Assembly (NCBI GenBank): GCA_947095535.1
Contig: OX352772.1
Location: 185,646,035-185,710,034 of the forward strand
Direction: 5' to 3'
Length of the DNA: 64,000 bases
DNA from: Poecilobothrus nobilitatus
Taxonomy: Eukaryota > Arthropoda > Insecta > Diptera > Dolichopodidae
Shown here: piece after piece, positions 32,910 through 43,612 of the stretch
Numbering within the stretch: the stretch's first letter is position 1
How the letters are laid out: each line of letters starts with the position of its first letter
Notes under the pieces: model-generated
Told to the model about the DNA's origin: nothing
What the model saw: the letters and a program-made list of their open reading frames with translations, nothing else
Databases searched by the model: none
Translations under genes and position numbers: made by a program

Positions 32910-33245
32910 ATGTGTACCAAATTAGCTAGATAACATATTCATCCACATACTTCTGAAAAAATGAGAGTTAAATTAGCAAATATTGCCAAAAATTAACAAA
33001 TATTTAGTAATGTCTAAACGTCTGGTTTTAAAAGTATTACTAAAGAAGTTGCAAAAATTTTGTACATATTAGTGTTTGATAAACTTTTTGATTGTCTCAA
33101 CAGTGGATCATTATGTTCTGATAATAAATATCGATCTGATATTAAACTAAAAAGCTTGCAGTTTGAATTTTTAAAATATTGTAAGATTGACTAAAAAGAA
33201 AAAATATATTTTTAGAGGGAATGAAAATAACTTTAAATTTATATT
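32910..33245 (+). pseudogene. P-type transposase fragment (left arm)
   Basis: The plus strand reads HTSEKMRVKLAN, then VFDKLFDCLNSGSLCSDN and LQFEFLKYCK. It matches the minus-strand fragment at 36306-36680. In the family these blocks (a Pxx(F/S)xKMRVKLAAQVFS-like start and FxxxFDxLFDxLN) lie in the insertion domain of the RNase H fold. It has more stops than its mirror partner. Confidence 0.6.
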
Positions 33246-33537
33246 AATATATACATATTTTTTCATATTTTATACTTTTACAATAACAATTCTTGTACCT
33301 ATAGTTAGGTTATGAAAACAACTAAGTTTGATTGAAAAAAATCGAGGTTTTTTCTTTTTTTAAGAAATCGAAAAAGTTATGCAGAAATATATACAAATGT
33401 ACATACATACATCAATTGCCATACAAACAAAAAAAAAAGAAAAACTAAAATAAAAATAAACTAATATACGATCAAGTTGATTTTACGAAATTAAAAAAAC
33501 TGTCTAATATTTTTCTCCCATGTGAATACTCTATGTA

Positions 33538-34827
33538 TAGGGTGTTCAAAATTGAGGTATCATTTTGATTTTGCTGCCATTTTTTTTCTACCTGGAATTT
33601 TATACGAGGTTTCTTCTGGTATATTCTAAATACATTCCGGTTAGTTAATATGGAACGTTACACGAAGGAACAACGTGTTTTTGTTATTACAACATTTTTT
33701 GAAAATGGTAAAAGTTTTTAAGATGTAATTAGGAAATTGTAGAGAAAATGCTCCAACAAATCGTGCCATCAAGCTGATGGTTGATAAATTTCTAGAAACT
33801 GGATCTGTTCTTGATAACAGAGGCAACATTTATCAACATAGTGGCCGTTCAACCGAGAATGTAGCAGCTGTGAGCAGAAGTGTTGAAGAAGATCCAAAAA
33901 CTTCAATTCGTCATCGTTCGCAGCAATTAAACATCAAACCATCCACATTATTCAACATTTTGCATCGTGATCTCCATTTAAAGGCTTATAAGATCCAGCT
34001 GACGCAAGAATTAAAACCAACTGACCATGCATTACGTCGGCAATTCGTTTCTTGGGCAATCGAAAAACAAGAAGAAAATGAGAATTTTTTTAACAAAATA
34101 ATCTTCACCGACGAAGCTCATTTCCAGCTCAAAGGCTACGTCAATAAATAGAATTGCCGCATTTGGGCTGAAGAGAATCCAAGGGTTATCTTAGAGCAAC
34201 CAGTACATCCACAAAAAGTTACGGTTTGGTGTGGTTTGTGGTCAGGAGGAATCATCGGACCATATTTTTTTGAAAACGCAAATGGAAATGCGATTACGGT
34301 CAATGGAAATCGCTACAGGGAGATGATCCGAAGCTTTTTGTGGCGGGAAATTGATGATTTGGACGTAGAGAATATGTGGTTCCAACAGGACGGTGCCACT
34401 TGCCACACAGCAAGCGAAACAATGGATCTTTTGAAGGAAAAGTTCGAAGATCGCATTATTTCTCGTAGAGAAGGAGTGATGTGGCCACCAAGATCGTGTG
34501 ATTTGACACCGTTGGATTTTTTTTTGTGGGGTTTTGTGAAATCGAAAGTGCACAGCAATAATCCCACAACAATTCAAGAGCTTAAAAACAATATTATCGA
34601 GCAGATTTCAACCATTGAGAACAGTTTATTGAACAACGTGATTCAGAATTTTGGTAAAAGATTGGAAGCCTGCCGAAGTAGTAGAGGCGGCCACTTGGCC
34701 GACATAATTTTTCATTATTAACCGGAACCTATTTGTAATAAATTAAAATAAAAATATATTTAATATTTCAAAAAAAAAGTCTTTTTTTATTAAAATTAAA
34801 ATGATACCTCAATTTTGAACACCCACA
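33538..34827 (+). mobile_element. DD41D-type mariner, 1.29 kb, inserted in the left arm
   Basis: TA at 33536-33537 and 34828-34829 flank inverted ends GGGTGTTCAAAATTGAGG then TATCATTTT (33540 onward, complement ending at 34824). The paired arm near 36018-36040 (ACTCTATATACATATATAG in complement) shows the locus without the insertion. Length is typical for mariner. Confidence 0.88.
33650..34721 (+). CDS. Mariner transposase, DD41D (rosa-like), frameshifted with one internal stop
   Basis: It starts MERYTKEQRVFVITTFFENG and becomes frame-broken at about 33719 (TAA) to 33760, then is open from 33777 to a single TAG at 34149 (YVNK-stop-NCRIWAEE, where glutamine is expected) and on to 34721. Order: N-terminal helix-turn-helix region, then a catalytic domain with D in FTDEAHF, D in WFQQDGATCHTA and D in LTPLDFFLWGF. 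I count 41 residues between the last two, the DD41D spacing of rosa-like mariners. The C-terminal GGHLADIIFHY is intact. A few lesions make it inactive but fairly young. Confidence 0.82.
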
Positions 34828-34830
34828 TAT

Positions 34831-34925
34831 ATAGTTACTTTATGTAAATACTTAAAAAAATACACAAGGCTAAAATATATATAGTTACTTTATGTAAATA
34901 CTTAAAAAAATACACAAGGCTAAAA
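34831..34925 (+). repeat. Tandem duplication, about 48-bp unit x2
   Basis: ATATATAGTTACTTTATGTA through CACAAGGCTAAA occurs twice in direct succession, immediately after the mariner. Confidence 0.85.
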
Positions 34926-36000
34926 AATACACTTAAATAAATGTATATCTCTATGAGTTATTTTAAAATGCTGTTAATCTTTTAATAATTATTAATTAAT
35001 TATTAAAATTAATAATTAATTATTTTATATTAAAATTAATAATTAATTCAATTTTAATTATTATCTTTTACTAATTAACAATAATTAATTTCAAGTATAA
35101 TAATTAATTATGTAAATATAAAAGTAATTTCAAAATGATATAAATTATAAAAGTAATTTCAAAAATAATAATTAATTAAAAATAATTAGAATTAATAATA
35201 AATAATAATAATTAAAGAATAGATAAAAAAAAATTTTTAATTCATAAATAATAAATAATAAATGCATGCAATATCTAGTTTAGTCAAATAGAAGGTATAT
35301 ATTATATGCATTTAGGTATACTTGTATATTATATGTAAAAACGTATACACACATCCGACTATGAAAATTGCTATGAGCCTAGATATAAAAATAAATATGT
35401 ATGATACTTATCCTTTCAATGTATGTATTCAAGCTGGACTTTATTATACGCCACTCCGCTATTAAAAATCCACCACCACCGTATTAGTATTGTCTCAATT
35501 TGTAAGTTGTATTGGTGAAAAAAAAACAACACAACACTTGTTAAAAAAAAAACACAAAATAAAAAAATTTAGATACTAATCTGCTAATTGTAATAATTAA
35601 TTATAAATCATATAAACCGATTTTAACTTTTCCGCAATATTTCTTTCACTTCTTGTGACCGGTCTCGTTTTAGTTTCAATCAAAGAATGAGATGAATGAA
35701 TAATGATGAATGAAAGATGACGAATAATTTTTCTTTTTGTTAGTTTAAATTCAATCACTTTTTTTTTTGATGAAAATTCATTTGTCTGTAAAAGAACATT
35801 CGGCGTCAACTTTTTTACTACAGCTGAATTTCGTTTGTTTCAATCGTTTCAATGGCGTTTGAAGCATACGTGCTACCAAAAAAAAAGCGAAACGTAACTG
35901 AAAAAGAACGTTTAAATGTTACGTGCTACCATTTTAAGAAAAAACGAAACAACATGTTTGAAACAAGTACGTGCTTCGACCTCAGCATATAAATAATTTG
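34926..36000. other. AT-rich centre of the second inverted pair
   Basis: 34980-35265 is low-complexity AATAATTAATT sequence. 35820-35990 has direct and inverted repeats of TACGTGCTACCA / GTACGTGCTTCG around GTTTGAA, possibly an element end. No gene recognised. Confidence 0.45.
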
Positions 36001-36305
36001 ACATCATAAAGTAACTATATATGTATATAGAGTATTCACTTGGAAGAAAAAATTTAGACAGTTTTTTTAATTTCGTAAAATCAACTTGATCGTATTTTAG
36101 TTTATTTTTATTATAGTTTTTCTTTTTCTTTTTGTTTTGTTTGTATGGCAATTGATATATGTATGTACATCTGTATATATTTCTTTATATAATTTTTTCG
36201 ACTTATTAAAAAAAGAAAAACCTCGATTTTACCTAGATATCATAGCCCAACCATAGGTACAAGAATTATTATTATAAAAGTATCAAATATGAAAAAATGT
36301 GTATA

Positions 36306-36680
36306 TTAATATAAATTTAAAGTTATTTTCATTCCCTCTAAAAAATATACTTTTTTCTTTTTAATCAATGAAATATTTTCTAAGTAATTACAATATTTTA
36401 AAAATTCAAACGAAAAGCTACTTGGTTTAATAGCAGATCGATCTTTATTATAAGAATATAATGATCCACTGTTGAGAGAATCAAAAAGTTTATCAAACAC
36501 TAATATAAAATTTGCTGTTGAAATTGGAACTTTTTTAGTAACACTATTAAAACCAGACGTTTCAATTATTGTTCTAATAGCGGCACTCACTGTTCTAAAT
36601 ATTTGTGCTGCTAATTTAGCTCTCATTTTTTCAAAAGTGTTCGGATTAATATGTCGTATATTTAATTTGGTACACATCCT
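36306..36680 (-). pseudogene. P-type transposase fragment (right arm), longest open copy
   Basis: The minus strand is open for 123 codons: LNIRHINPNTFEKMRAKLA, AQIFRTVSAAIRTIIETSGF, then ANFILVFDKLFDSLNSGSL and SFSFEFLKYCNYLENI. These blocks match the THAP-transposase region after the second catalytic motif (KMRxKLAAQxFxxxVAAAI and FDxLFDxLN). It lacks the THAP domain and the catalytic acidic motifs. The open frame despite being a fragment suggests recent breakage. Confidence 0.72.
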
Positions 36681-36943
36681 AGTTTTTCCGTTTATTTGAA
36701 CTTGCCATAGTTCTATGAGAACTTTAAAGCTTAGAATACCATCTGAGATTTTTAAATCGGAATCTATTAATGTATTTTTGAGTCTATCTATTGAGTCTAT
36801 CTATCTTGAGTGAATCTATTAATGTATTTAATTAGATGGAGACAATCTAATATGCAAAAATTTTTTCTTTTATAAAAAGAAAAAATAAAAACAAATAGAT
36901 CCCCGTTACAATTTACACCACACTTAACTAATATTATAAAAAA

Positions 36944-37136
36944 TTTTTTTTTTTTTAGTGCGTTTCTCTGCCACATAAATGTGAACAGGAAATTACACAG
37001 CCTTTCCTTTACAGGTGTGGCTGTAAATGTCGTAAGTGTGTATAACTCTTACGACGTGTGTTGGATTCGAACCCACACACCCTCGGTGTTTACAGCGTAT
37101 TTTATACGCTCTTACCCACTAGGCCACCGAGGCCCC
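36944..37136 (-). mobile_element. tRNA-derived SINE, complete, with target duplication
   Basis: On the minus strand it starts GGGGCCTCGGTGGCCTAGTG (A-box), has a GCGTATAAAATACGC hairpin and the B-box GTGGGTTCGAATCC, then a body without homology, then a poly-A tail (the T-run at 36944-36956). TATAAAAAA flanks it at 36935-36943 and 37137-37145. The mirror arm near 31480 lacks the insertion. It is a retroposed Pol III-type SINE of about 193 bp. Confidence 0.82.
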
Positions 37137-37605
37137 TATAAAAAAATTTTGTTGGCCTTCAAATATTATGTATGTATGTGTTATGCAGAGTTATTCTTTT
37201 TGAGATGAGTTCTATAAAATTACATTTTAAAATTATAACAACATTTGTTTCTGATGCATCAAGGCGAACAATAATATAAGGCCTGGACACTGAAATATTT
37301 GTTTGTGTTAGTAAAACACATAAAAAAAAAAGCTCCGAAAATTACATTTCTTTAAAAAAATTTTGTTTTGTTTTTTTTTCTATTTTTTTACCCAAAAATA
37401 TAATTTTTTTGGGATCCTTACTTTATATAGACTTCCATTAAATCGACTGACATAATGCTTTATTTTTTTCCAAAAATGTCTATTGTACAATGTCAGACTT
37501 TCCAAAATGTTGACTGAGAAAATTTCGACTCTTAGAATATCGACAAAATCACGAATTTTTACGAACAAATAAATATAATGAATTATATTTATAAATATGT
37601 ATATA

Positions 37606-37682
37606 TCTGACCATTGGTGCGGTGCATAAGTCACCGGTCTTTCAGACGAAAGATCTCGAGTTCAAACCCCGGTCAGGTCAAA
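37606..37682 (+). ncRNA. tRNA-like sequence
   Basis: CTGACCATTGGTGCGGTGCA is A-box-like. A TCTTTC/GAAAGA stem follows, then the B-box-like GAGTTCAAACCCCGG, ending CAGGTCA, which can pair with the 5' TGACC. The anticodon loop is not canonical, so a tRNA-derived repeat is more likely than a tRNA gene. The 57390-57472 sequence has the same CCGGTCAGGTCA end. Confidence 0.55.
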
Positions 37683-37873
37683 AATATTATATAAAATATA
37701 ATAAAATAATGTCAACAAAATATAAAATATAATTATAATTTAATACTTCTACCGATATGTCCGACATACTTTAAAGCAAGAGGGCCCTAACAACTAGCGG
37801 CAGATATTTATATATGGACGATATAATATAAAAAAAAAAATGTATATACAATCATGAACAAATAAATATAATG

Positions 37874-37875
<2 letters not shown>

Positions 37876-37922
<47 letters not shown>
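37876..37922. repeat. (TA)n microsatellite
   Basis: About 23 uninterrupted AT dinucleotides. Confidence 0.9.
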
Positions 37923-37926
<4 letters not shown>

Positions 37927-38149
37927 CTTTTGCATGAAATAGATACACGCATTAAGCATCTATATATTATAAGTATTGAGTTTAGATTTTAACTCAAAAT
38001 CAAGAGTTTCCATAATTTCATAGCGGTGGTTTGAGGCGGAAGTACCCATTTCTTCAAAATGAATTTTTTTTCATATGAAATTGTGAAAGTTCAATATTTT
38101 TTCTGAACATAGGTTCGCACTGACATAGGTAATATAAAAATTGATTTTA

Positions 38150-38450
38150 TAACTGGTTACAAAATCATGGTTGAACGATTTTTACAGAATATTTAGGCAA
38201 TGGATTCCAAAGCCAGGTTATACGCCTTTTACAGAATATTTAGATATATGTATATGTGAGATTCTGAAATAGGAGTGATCTTAGATTTGGCTTCAAAATC
38301 ACGGTTATACCCCTTTTCCAGAATATTTAGGCAATGTTTATATATTCCAAAGCAGGGTTATACGCCTTTTACAGAATATTTAGATATATTTTTTGTGTAT
38401 GGGTCGAGATTCTGAATTAGGAGGGATTTTATAGTTGATTTCAAAAGCTG
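38150..38450 (+). repeat. Degenerate minisatellite
   Basis: Repeats of GGTTATACGCCTTTTACAGA then ATATTTAG, alternating with GATTCCAAAGC, occur at about 38160, 38216, 38300 and 38350, with a further trace at 38525. Spacing is irregular (about 60-75 bp). Confidence 0.65.
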
Positions 38451-38589
38451 GTTTCAATAATTTTAACTGCTTAAAGTGCCTATATAATAAAAATAATTGG
38501 AAGTTTAGATTTGGTTACAAAATCAGGATTATACGCATTTTCTAGAATATGTAAGTTAAGAATTTTAATATAAATTCTTTTTAAAAAAA

Positions 38590-38897
38590 TAATTATTTGG
38601 ACTGAAGTCCACTTTATAATTATTATCCAATTGACAAATTTAAACTGTAACTTAACTAATATCTAACAGCTAATTTATACTATAAAATTTGCTCATATAA
38701 CAATTTTACATTATTTCGAAATTATTATTTCCCGTGAGAAATTATTAAAATTATTAAAATTAAAATATTGTAATTTGATATTTAAAGTAAAATTATTGAA
38801 ACATTCTTAAAATTAACATTATTGAACATATAAATCTGCTGACAAAGCGTCTGGTTTTTTATATGTTTTAATTCACTCATGGACAGGTGTCTTAACT
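38590..38897 (-). repeat. 3' LTR of the errantivirus (inner boundary firm, outer approximate)
   Basis: On the minus strand a purine tract AGGAGGGAAG is followed at 38897 by AGTTAAGACACC. Gypsy-family LTRs begin AGTTAA right after such a polypurine tract. A TATA-like region and AT-rich sequence lie leftward. The outer end was not located, and no matching 5' LTR is seen. Confidence 0.55.
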
Positions 38898-38928
38898 CTT
38901 CCCTCCTAAAAACTCCACGGTCCGTGGA

Positions 38929-40130
38929 TCAGAACTTTAATCTGATTGGCTGGAGATTTTCAATTGATGTATCTGTTGCTGTTGTTTTTATTGAAATATT
39001 TGGTGAATCCCTGTGATTTCCGAATGATTTCTTTATAAAAATAATTATAACTGCAAAGATAATCAATGAAATAACAATTATGTCTGTTGTTGTACCGATT
39101 GATGAGACCATGAAAAATTTTCCTAATTTCTTAACGTTGTTCAGGTGTAGACTGTATAAGTAGTCCAAGTTTGGTTTTATTTTAACTTTATTCGTTGTGT
39201 ATGGCGGTAGAATTTGTGATAATTTAATTTGTCCGATTTTTAATTTTGATAGTTTCATTTTGAAATAGTATCAAAAAATTACCAAGTAGTTGTTTTTCAG
39301 TATTATTGGCCATTAAAGTTCCATTAAAATTGTTAAGGAGGATTGTGTCATCACTTAAAGACTCAATTTCTTCACTTTTATTGAACTGATGTTCACACTC
39401 CGAGTTGAATTCTTTTAGGAGCTGTGATATATAATAGTTTTCTTTAATTTTCCGGATTTGATTTATTTTGCAGGTGATAACTTTGTTGAAATGTTTGCAA
39501 TTTTCAGCTATTCCATATATTTCCTTTAAATGAATTAGTAAATCATAGTAATCTAAGTTTATTTGTGTATTCTTCCTTATTGTAGCTCTAATTTTTATGT
39601 GGTTGTACTAGATTCCACTTGTTTTGGGTAAGTTAATGATGTGAAGAAGAGTTGCGTTTTTGACTGTTATCGTTATATTCATTTAATAGTTTTTCGGTGG
39701 TATTAATCAAAATATGATTAATATCATATTGTTTGTTATTATTTTGAATTAGCTCATTGTGGTGTTTTAGCAATGTGTCCCAATCATCAGCGTCTGAGTT
39801 GCCTGCGATCCATTTTCAGGCGCTACCTAACCAGTTTATGGAACGTTTTCGGCTTGTTTTTTCTGTGAGCTCCTTGATGAGTTCGTCAACTTTCTGGCAT
39901 TGGTATAAAAGCTGAGATCTAAATAGACTTTTCTCATGGAGGTATTCAATCTCGGTTGTTGTTCTTGTGAGGATTCCCTTATAAATATTGAGATCTATTT
40001 TGTGAATTAATTTGAAGTTTCCGTTTACAATATGTCTTCAGCCTTGCTTTATTGTAATTAGTGGTGATTTGAATTCGTAAATTTGAAGGGCTCTTGTTGG
40101 TACATCTTAGTAGAAATCTAAAAAGAGATG
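38929..40130 (-). pseudogene. env: Errantivirus env glycoprotein remnant
   Basis: The C-terminal 109 codons (39258-38929) are open, with a hydrophobic membrane span (TTDIIVISLIIFAVIIIFI) and a short cytoplasmic tail. Upstream in other frames are a basic cleavage-like site and the GNxDAxD-type motif at about 39785-39860, which characterise gypsy-type insect Env proteins, then coiled-coil-like sequence. Env would mediate entry of infectious errantiviruses, but frameshifts make this copy defective. It lies between integrase and the LTR, the normal position. Confidence 0.65.
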
Positions 40131-40337
40131 AATTCGTATATTAGTTAGCAGAACTTTTTAAGTCAGCTTTGTGAATCCGTCTTTCAGATTCTGTTGTTAT
40201 TGTAACTCTGTTGTTTCTTGCTACGACTTCTTTTTTGTAGAGTGGTTTGTTTTTCTCTTTTATTTGTTTAATTTGGGCGAACACGGTTTTCCCTGTTTCG
40301 TAATTTCTTGGTTCTTTTCTTTTGGTTTTTTCTCTTT

Positions 40338-41234
40338 CTAATTTTTTTCTTGATTTTTCTTGCTTTTTCCTATTAAATCTTCATTGACTTTCTGCTGAAA
40401 GTTGATTAAATTTTGGTAATTAATTCGTTGTATTCTTCCGAGAAAAATGTCGGCTGGTTTTTGTCCAGTGACTGAATGAATGCTGTTATTATCTCTATCT
40501 ACTGTTATATAAACAATTTCTTTATTAGATAAATTTCTGTATTCTTGTTGCAAGCACCTTGCCATTTCCTCTATGGTTGAATGGACTCTTTCAATTGCTT
40601 CGTTTACTTCAATTCTTTGCATAGGTGTAAAATAAATTTCGATTCCAATAGTTCTTAAATAATCCGTTACAATTGGACTTGTGAAACTCGCTGCATTATC
40701 CATTACGATTAGTCGCGGTGTTGTGAAATAGTGGACAATTTTGATTAATTTTTGCCTGATATGTAATGCTGATTTACTTTTGATTTTGAAGAATTTTGTG
40801 AATTTTGTAAATTTATCTATGCAAGTAATGAATTTTTCCTTTTTCATTTCCATTATATCTATGTGGATAATTTCAGATGGGTATTTTGGTATAGGTGTTT
40901 CCATAAGATGTGGTTTGTTCGGATTACAATCGTACTAATTCATGTTACGGATGTCGCAAGTAGCAGTATATTTTTTTATTAGGCTTGCCATGTGTGGGAA
41001 ATAGAATATTTCCAAAATTTGTTGCTTGTTTTTTTTCCAATTTCTATGTGCTCTTTTATGCTCGTCTTTAATGATATTAAATATATTTTCTTCATTGCGA
41101 ATATCTGTTACGACTCGTTGGGTAATTCTGAAATTATATGAACGGAAGTGTTCTCTATAAATATTCTGCAATGTTTGGATGTAGTTTTCAGGAATTTTGA
41201 TTCTATTTATAACAAAACTTGACAGTTTTTCCAT
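40338..41234 (-). pseudogene. pol (IN): Errantivirus integrase
   Basis: Two adjacent minus-strand frames cover it. 41234-40935 holds the zinc-binding region (EHKRAHRN, then CDIRNMN with the second cysteine altered). 40904-40338 holds the catalytic core: D in IIHIDIMEM, D in IVMDNAASF and E in AIERVHSTIEEM, followed by a C-terminal stretch that ends lysine-rich. The core is open. A stop between the two frames (about 40935) and the lost zinc ligand suggest inactivity. Confidence 0.8.
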
Positions 41235-41344
41235 TAGAATCCTTATAAGCTCAGATCTAGTAATTTCAATAAAACTAATATAATGTCTGTTGAAAATGGG
41301 ATGCAGTTCTTCATGTGCTGTGACTCCATTTCCTACTGATATTA

Positions 41345-42860
41345 TTAATTAGGGTCAAAAACGTTAATTGGTCCTTCATGCTGTGGTATGAGATCAAAAT
41401 TATAGTCTTCCGCGCTGTCAGCTGTTGCCAATGATGAAGTATTTTGGTTGTTTTGATCCATTTCAAATGTTGTATCGATTGAAGAATCTTCATGTTCTCT
41501 TCCTAGGTTAGATAACAAATTTGCCTCGAGCTTCAGTCTGGATAACGCATCTGCCACTTTATTTGTGCATCCGGGCTTATAAATGAGCTCATAGTTATAA
41601 TCTGCAAACCGTGATTTCCAACGTTTTAATTTAGCGTTGTTATTGCTGTTGCTCAGGGTAAATGTTAATGGTTGATGGTCGATTAATATCTTAATCTTCT
41701 TTGGGCCATATAGGTAGTTGCGTAATTTGTGCAGTGCCCATATAATTGCAAGCATTTCTCTCTCGTTGGTGGCGTAATTTTCTTCTGTTTTATTGAGAAA
41801 TCTTGATATGAACATTATGGGTCTATCTTTGCCCATTTCACCTTGGGATAGGACGGCTCCTATTGCTTCATTTGAGGCGTCTGTCGTGAGATTAAAATGT
41901 TTATCGCAGTCCGGAAATATAAGAAGTTCAGATGATGATAATAATTCCTTTGAATTTCGAAAGACAGTGAACTCCTCTTCTTTAAATCTTATTTTTATCT
42001 TCTTGGACTGGTTTGATTTAATTTGAGCATTTTCTCCTCTTGTCAAGTTGATGAGAGGTTTAGCAATTTTTGCTAAAACCCTGATAAAACGTCTGTAATA
42101 GAATGCTAATCCTAAGAACGATTTGAGTTGCTTAAAATTTTCGGGAGGGCGGGAAATCTTTGTTGGATCTGGTTTGATTCCTTGACTTGTTATGATATAT
42201 CCGAGAAATTCGACTTCTTCCTTGAGAAATTCTGTTTTATCAAGATTGACTTTTAGGTTTGCTGTGTTCGTAATCTATTGAATACCTTTTCAATATTGAA
42301 GATGTTCTTCCTCGCTTTTACCACCAAAGATGATCACGTCGTCGAAGTATACGTAGCCAATCTTTCCGATATATTCTTTGAGTACATCGTCGATCATGCG
42401 TTGGAAGATAACGGGCGCGTTCTTCAGTCCAAAAGGTAATCTCAAAAATTTGTATTTTCCATTTAGTGTGGAAAATGCAGTTTTTGGAATGTCTTTTGAT
42501 TTCATCCATATCTGGTGAAATCCAGAAGTTAAATCGATAGTGGTGTAAAACTTACAATTTCTCAAACTAGCTATTGTTGAAGTTATATGCGGAATAGGAT
42601 ACGAAACGGAGGTATCCGAAACTGTAACTGTATTTAACCTTTTGAAGTTTATTACAAGTCGATATTTTTTTAAAAATATTTTTTTAAATTTAGCTCTTGT
42701 GTTTTCATCCAAGTGGTGATCTCGAATTTCGATGCTCTTGACTTGGAGAAATGGGTTCTCTTTTAGTGGTATTTTTATTCCAGTAGCTATTGAAAGCGTG
42801 TGATTTTTTCGGTTGATTACTGATTCGAATTCTTTGAGAGTGTCGTCGTCTATTAGCACT
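41345..42860 (-). pseudogene. pol (RT-RH): Errantivirus reverse transcriptase and RNase H
   Basis: 42859-42290 is open and contains RLVINFKRLN, YTTIDLTSGFHQIWM, FLRLPFGLKNAP and the active-site YFDD in YVYFDDVIIF. 42046-41345 carries the connection and RNase H: LTTDASNEAIGAVLSQG, REMLAIIWALHKLRNYL, DHQPLTF and KVADALSRL. The stretch between (about 42290-42046) is in another frame, so at least one frameshift separates RT palm from RNase H. It matches gypsy/17.6-type pol. Confidence 0.85.
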
Positions 42861-43000
42861 ATTTTCTTCGTTATTTCTATATCTCCTCCTGCTGACTTAA
42901 TTTTGAATGTTTGCTTTTTGGTATTGCGTTTGGTCCTAATTCTGGTTTTATAAAATTCTTGTTTGCACCGGTATCATCAATAATTTAAATTTCGTCGTTT
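42861..43000 (-). pseudogene. pol (PR): Errantivirus protease remnant
   Basis: Near 42985 the minus strand reads IDDTGANKNFIKPEL, the D-T-G aspartic protease motif with the family's downstream KPE. The element ends abruptly at about 43020. Gag and the 5' LTR are missing. Confidence 0.6.
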
Positions 43001-43027
43001 TTTGTAATACAACCGTAATTAGTTTGT

Positions 43028-43207
43028 AATATAATCTCTAACAGTTTTTGAGATATAAAGAATAGAAAAGTGTGTTATTTTCAATCGCTGTGTTATTTTC
43101 AATCACAATAGAAAAAGTATGTTATTTTCAAAAGTGTCTTAACACATTTTGTGTATTATAACACACTTTTATATTCTTTATATCTCAAAATCGGTTAGAG
43201 ATAGAGA
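43028..43207. repeat. Palindromic MITE-like sequence
   Basis: CTCTAACAG then TTTTGAGATATAAAGAATA and AAAGTGTGTTAT at 43035-43080 recur inverted at 43147-43200. The arms are about 45 bp. It sits where the errantivirus sequence stops. Confidence 0.75.
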
Positions 43208-43279
43208 AAAATTTATTAGGTACTTGAGAAGCTGTTTATAATAATATCTGATAATATGCTATAAAAAGTACCCCAAATA

Positions 43280-43610
43280 CAGGGTATTTAAAAAAAAAAT
43301 TGAGTTTGAAACATAATTTTTTCATTTTAAATCATTTTGAACCTTTATAACTTTGTAACTGTTATAATATTGGAATCATTAATACACAAAAATTAAAGCG
43401 GACAACTTACTCTACAAAACGCATCTTTATTATCTACCTATAGCAAGCCGTTCAAAAGTTATAAATATTTTTATGAAGAGTCGCTAAAACATCTTTAACC
43501 CCTCATATCTCGAAAAGGGTCCAAAATAGACTTCCCTCCAATACAATTTTTTGGTCCCGACATGCCCGATGATCCATTTCAAGGAAGACAATCGAGTCGG
43601 AAACACCCTG
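43280..43610. mobile_element. Mariner-type MITE, 331 bp
   Basis: TA at 43278-43279 and 43611-43612 flank ends CAGGGTATTT and the inverted CAGGGTGTTT. No coding capacity. Confidence 0.72.
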
Positions 43611-43612
43611 TA

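Larger units (their letters stand above)
31365..33536 (+). repeat. Left arm of a second inverted pair carrying P-transposase sequence
   Basis: Inverted partner of 36001-37270. Pairing is seen at the outer end (AGGCCAACAAAATTTTA near 31468 with its complement near 37140) and the inner end (GATCAAGTTGATTTTACG near 33469 with its complement near 36077). Relative to the right arm it carries extra sequence at about 31620-32780, including a MITE. Confidence 0.78.
36001..37270 (-). repeat. Right arm of the second inverted pair
   Basis: Mirror of 31365-33536 without the MITE-bearing segment, but with a SINE at 36944-37136 that the left arm lacks. Confidence 0.78.

Noticed and set aside
34242..34577. 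A minus-strand 111-codon frame
   Set aside because: It is antisense to the mariner transposase catalytic domain.
37040..37135. Part of a host coding exon because of its higher GC
   Set aside because: It is the tRNA-like head of the SINE, with target duplication and A-tail.
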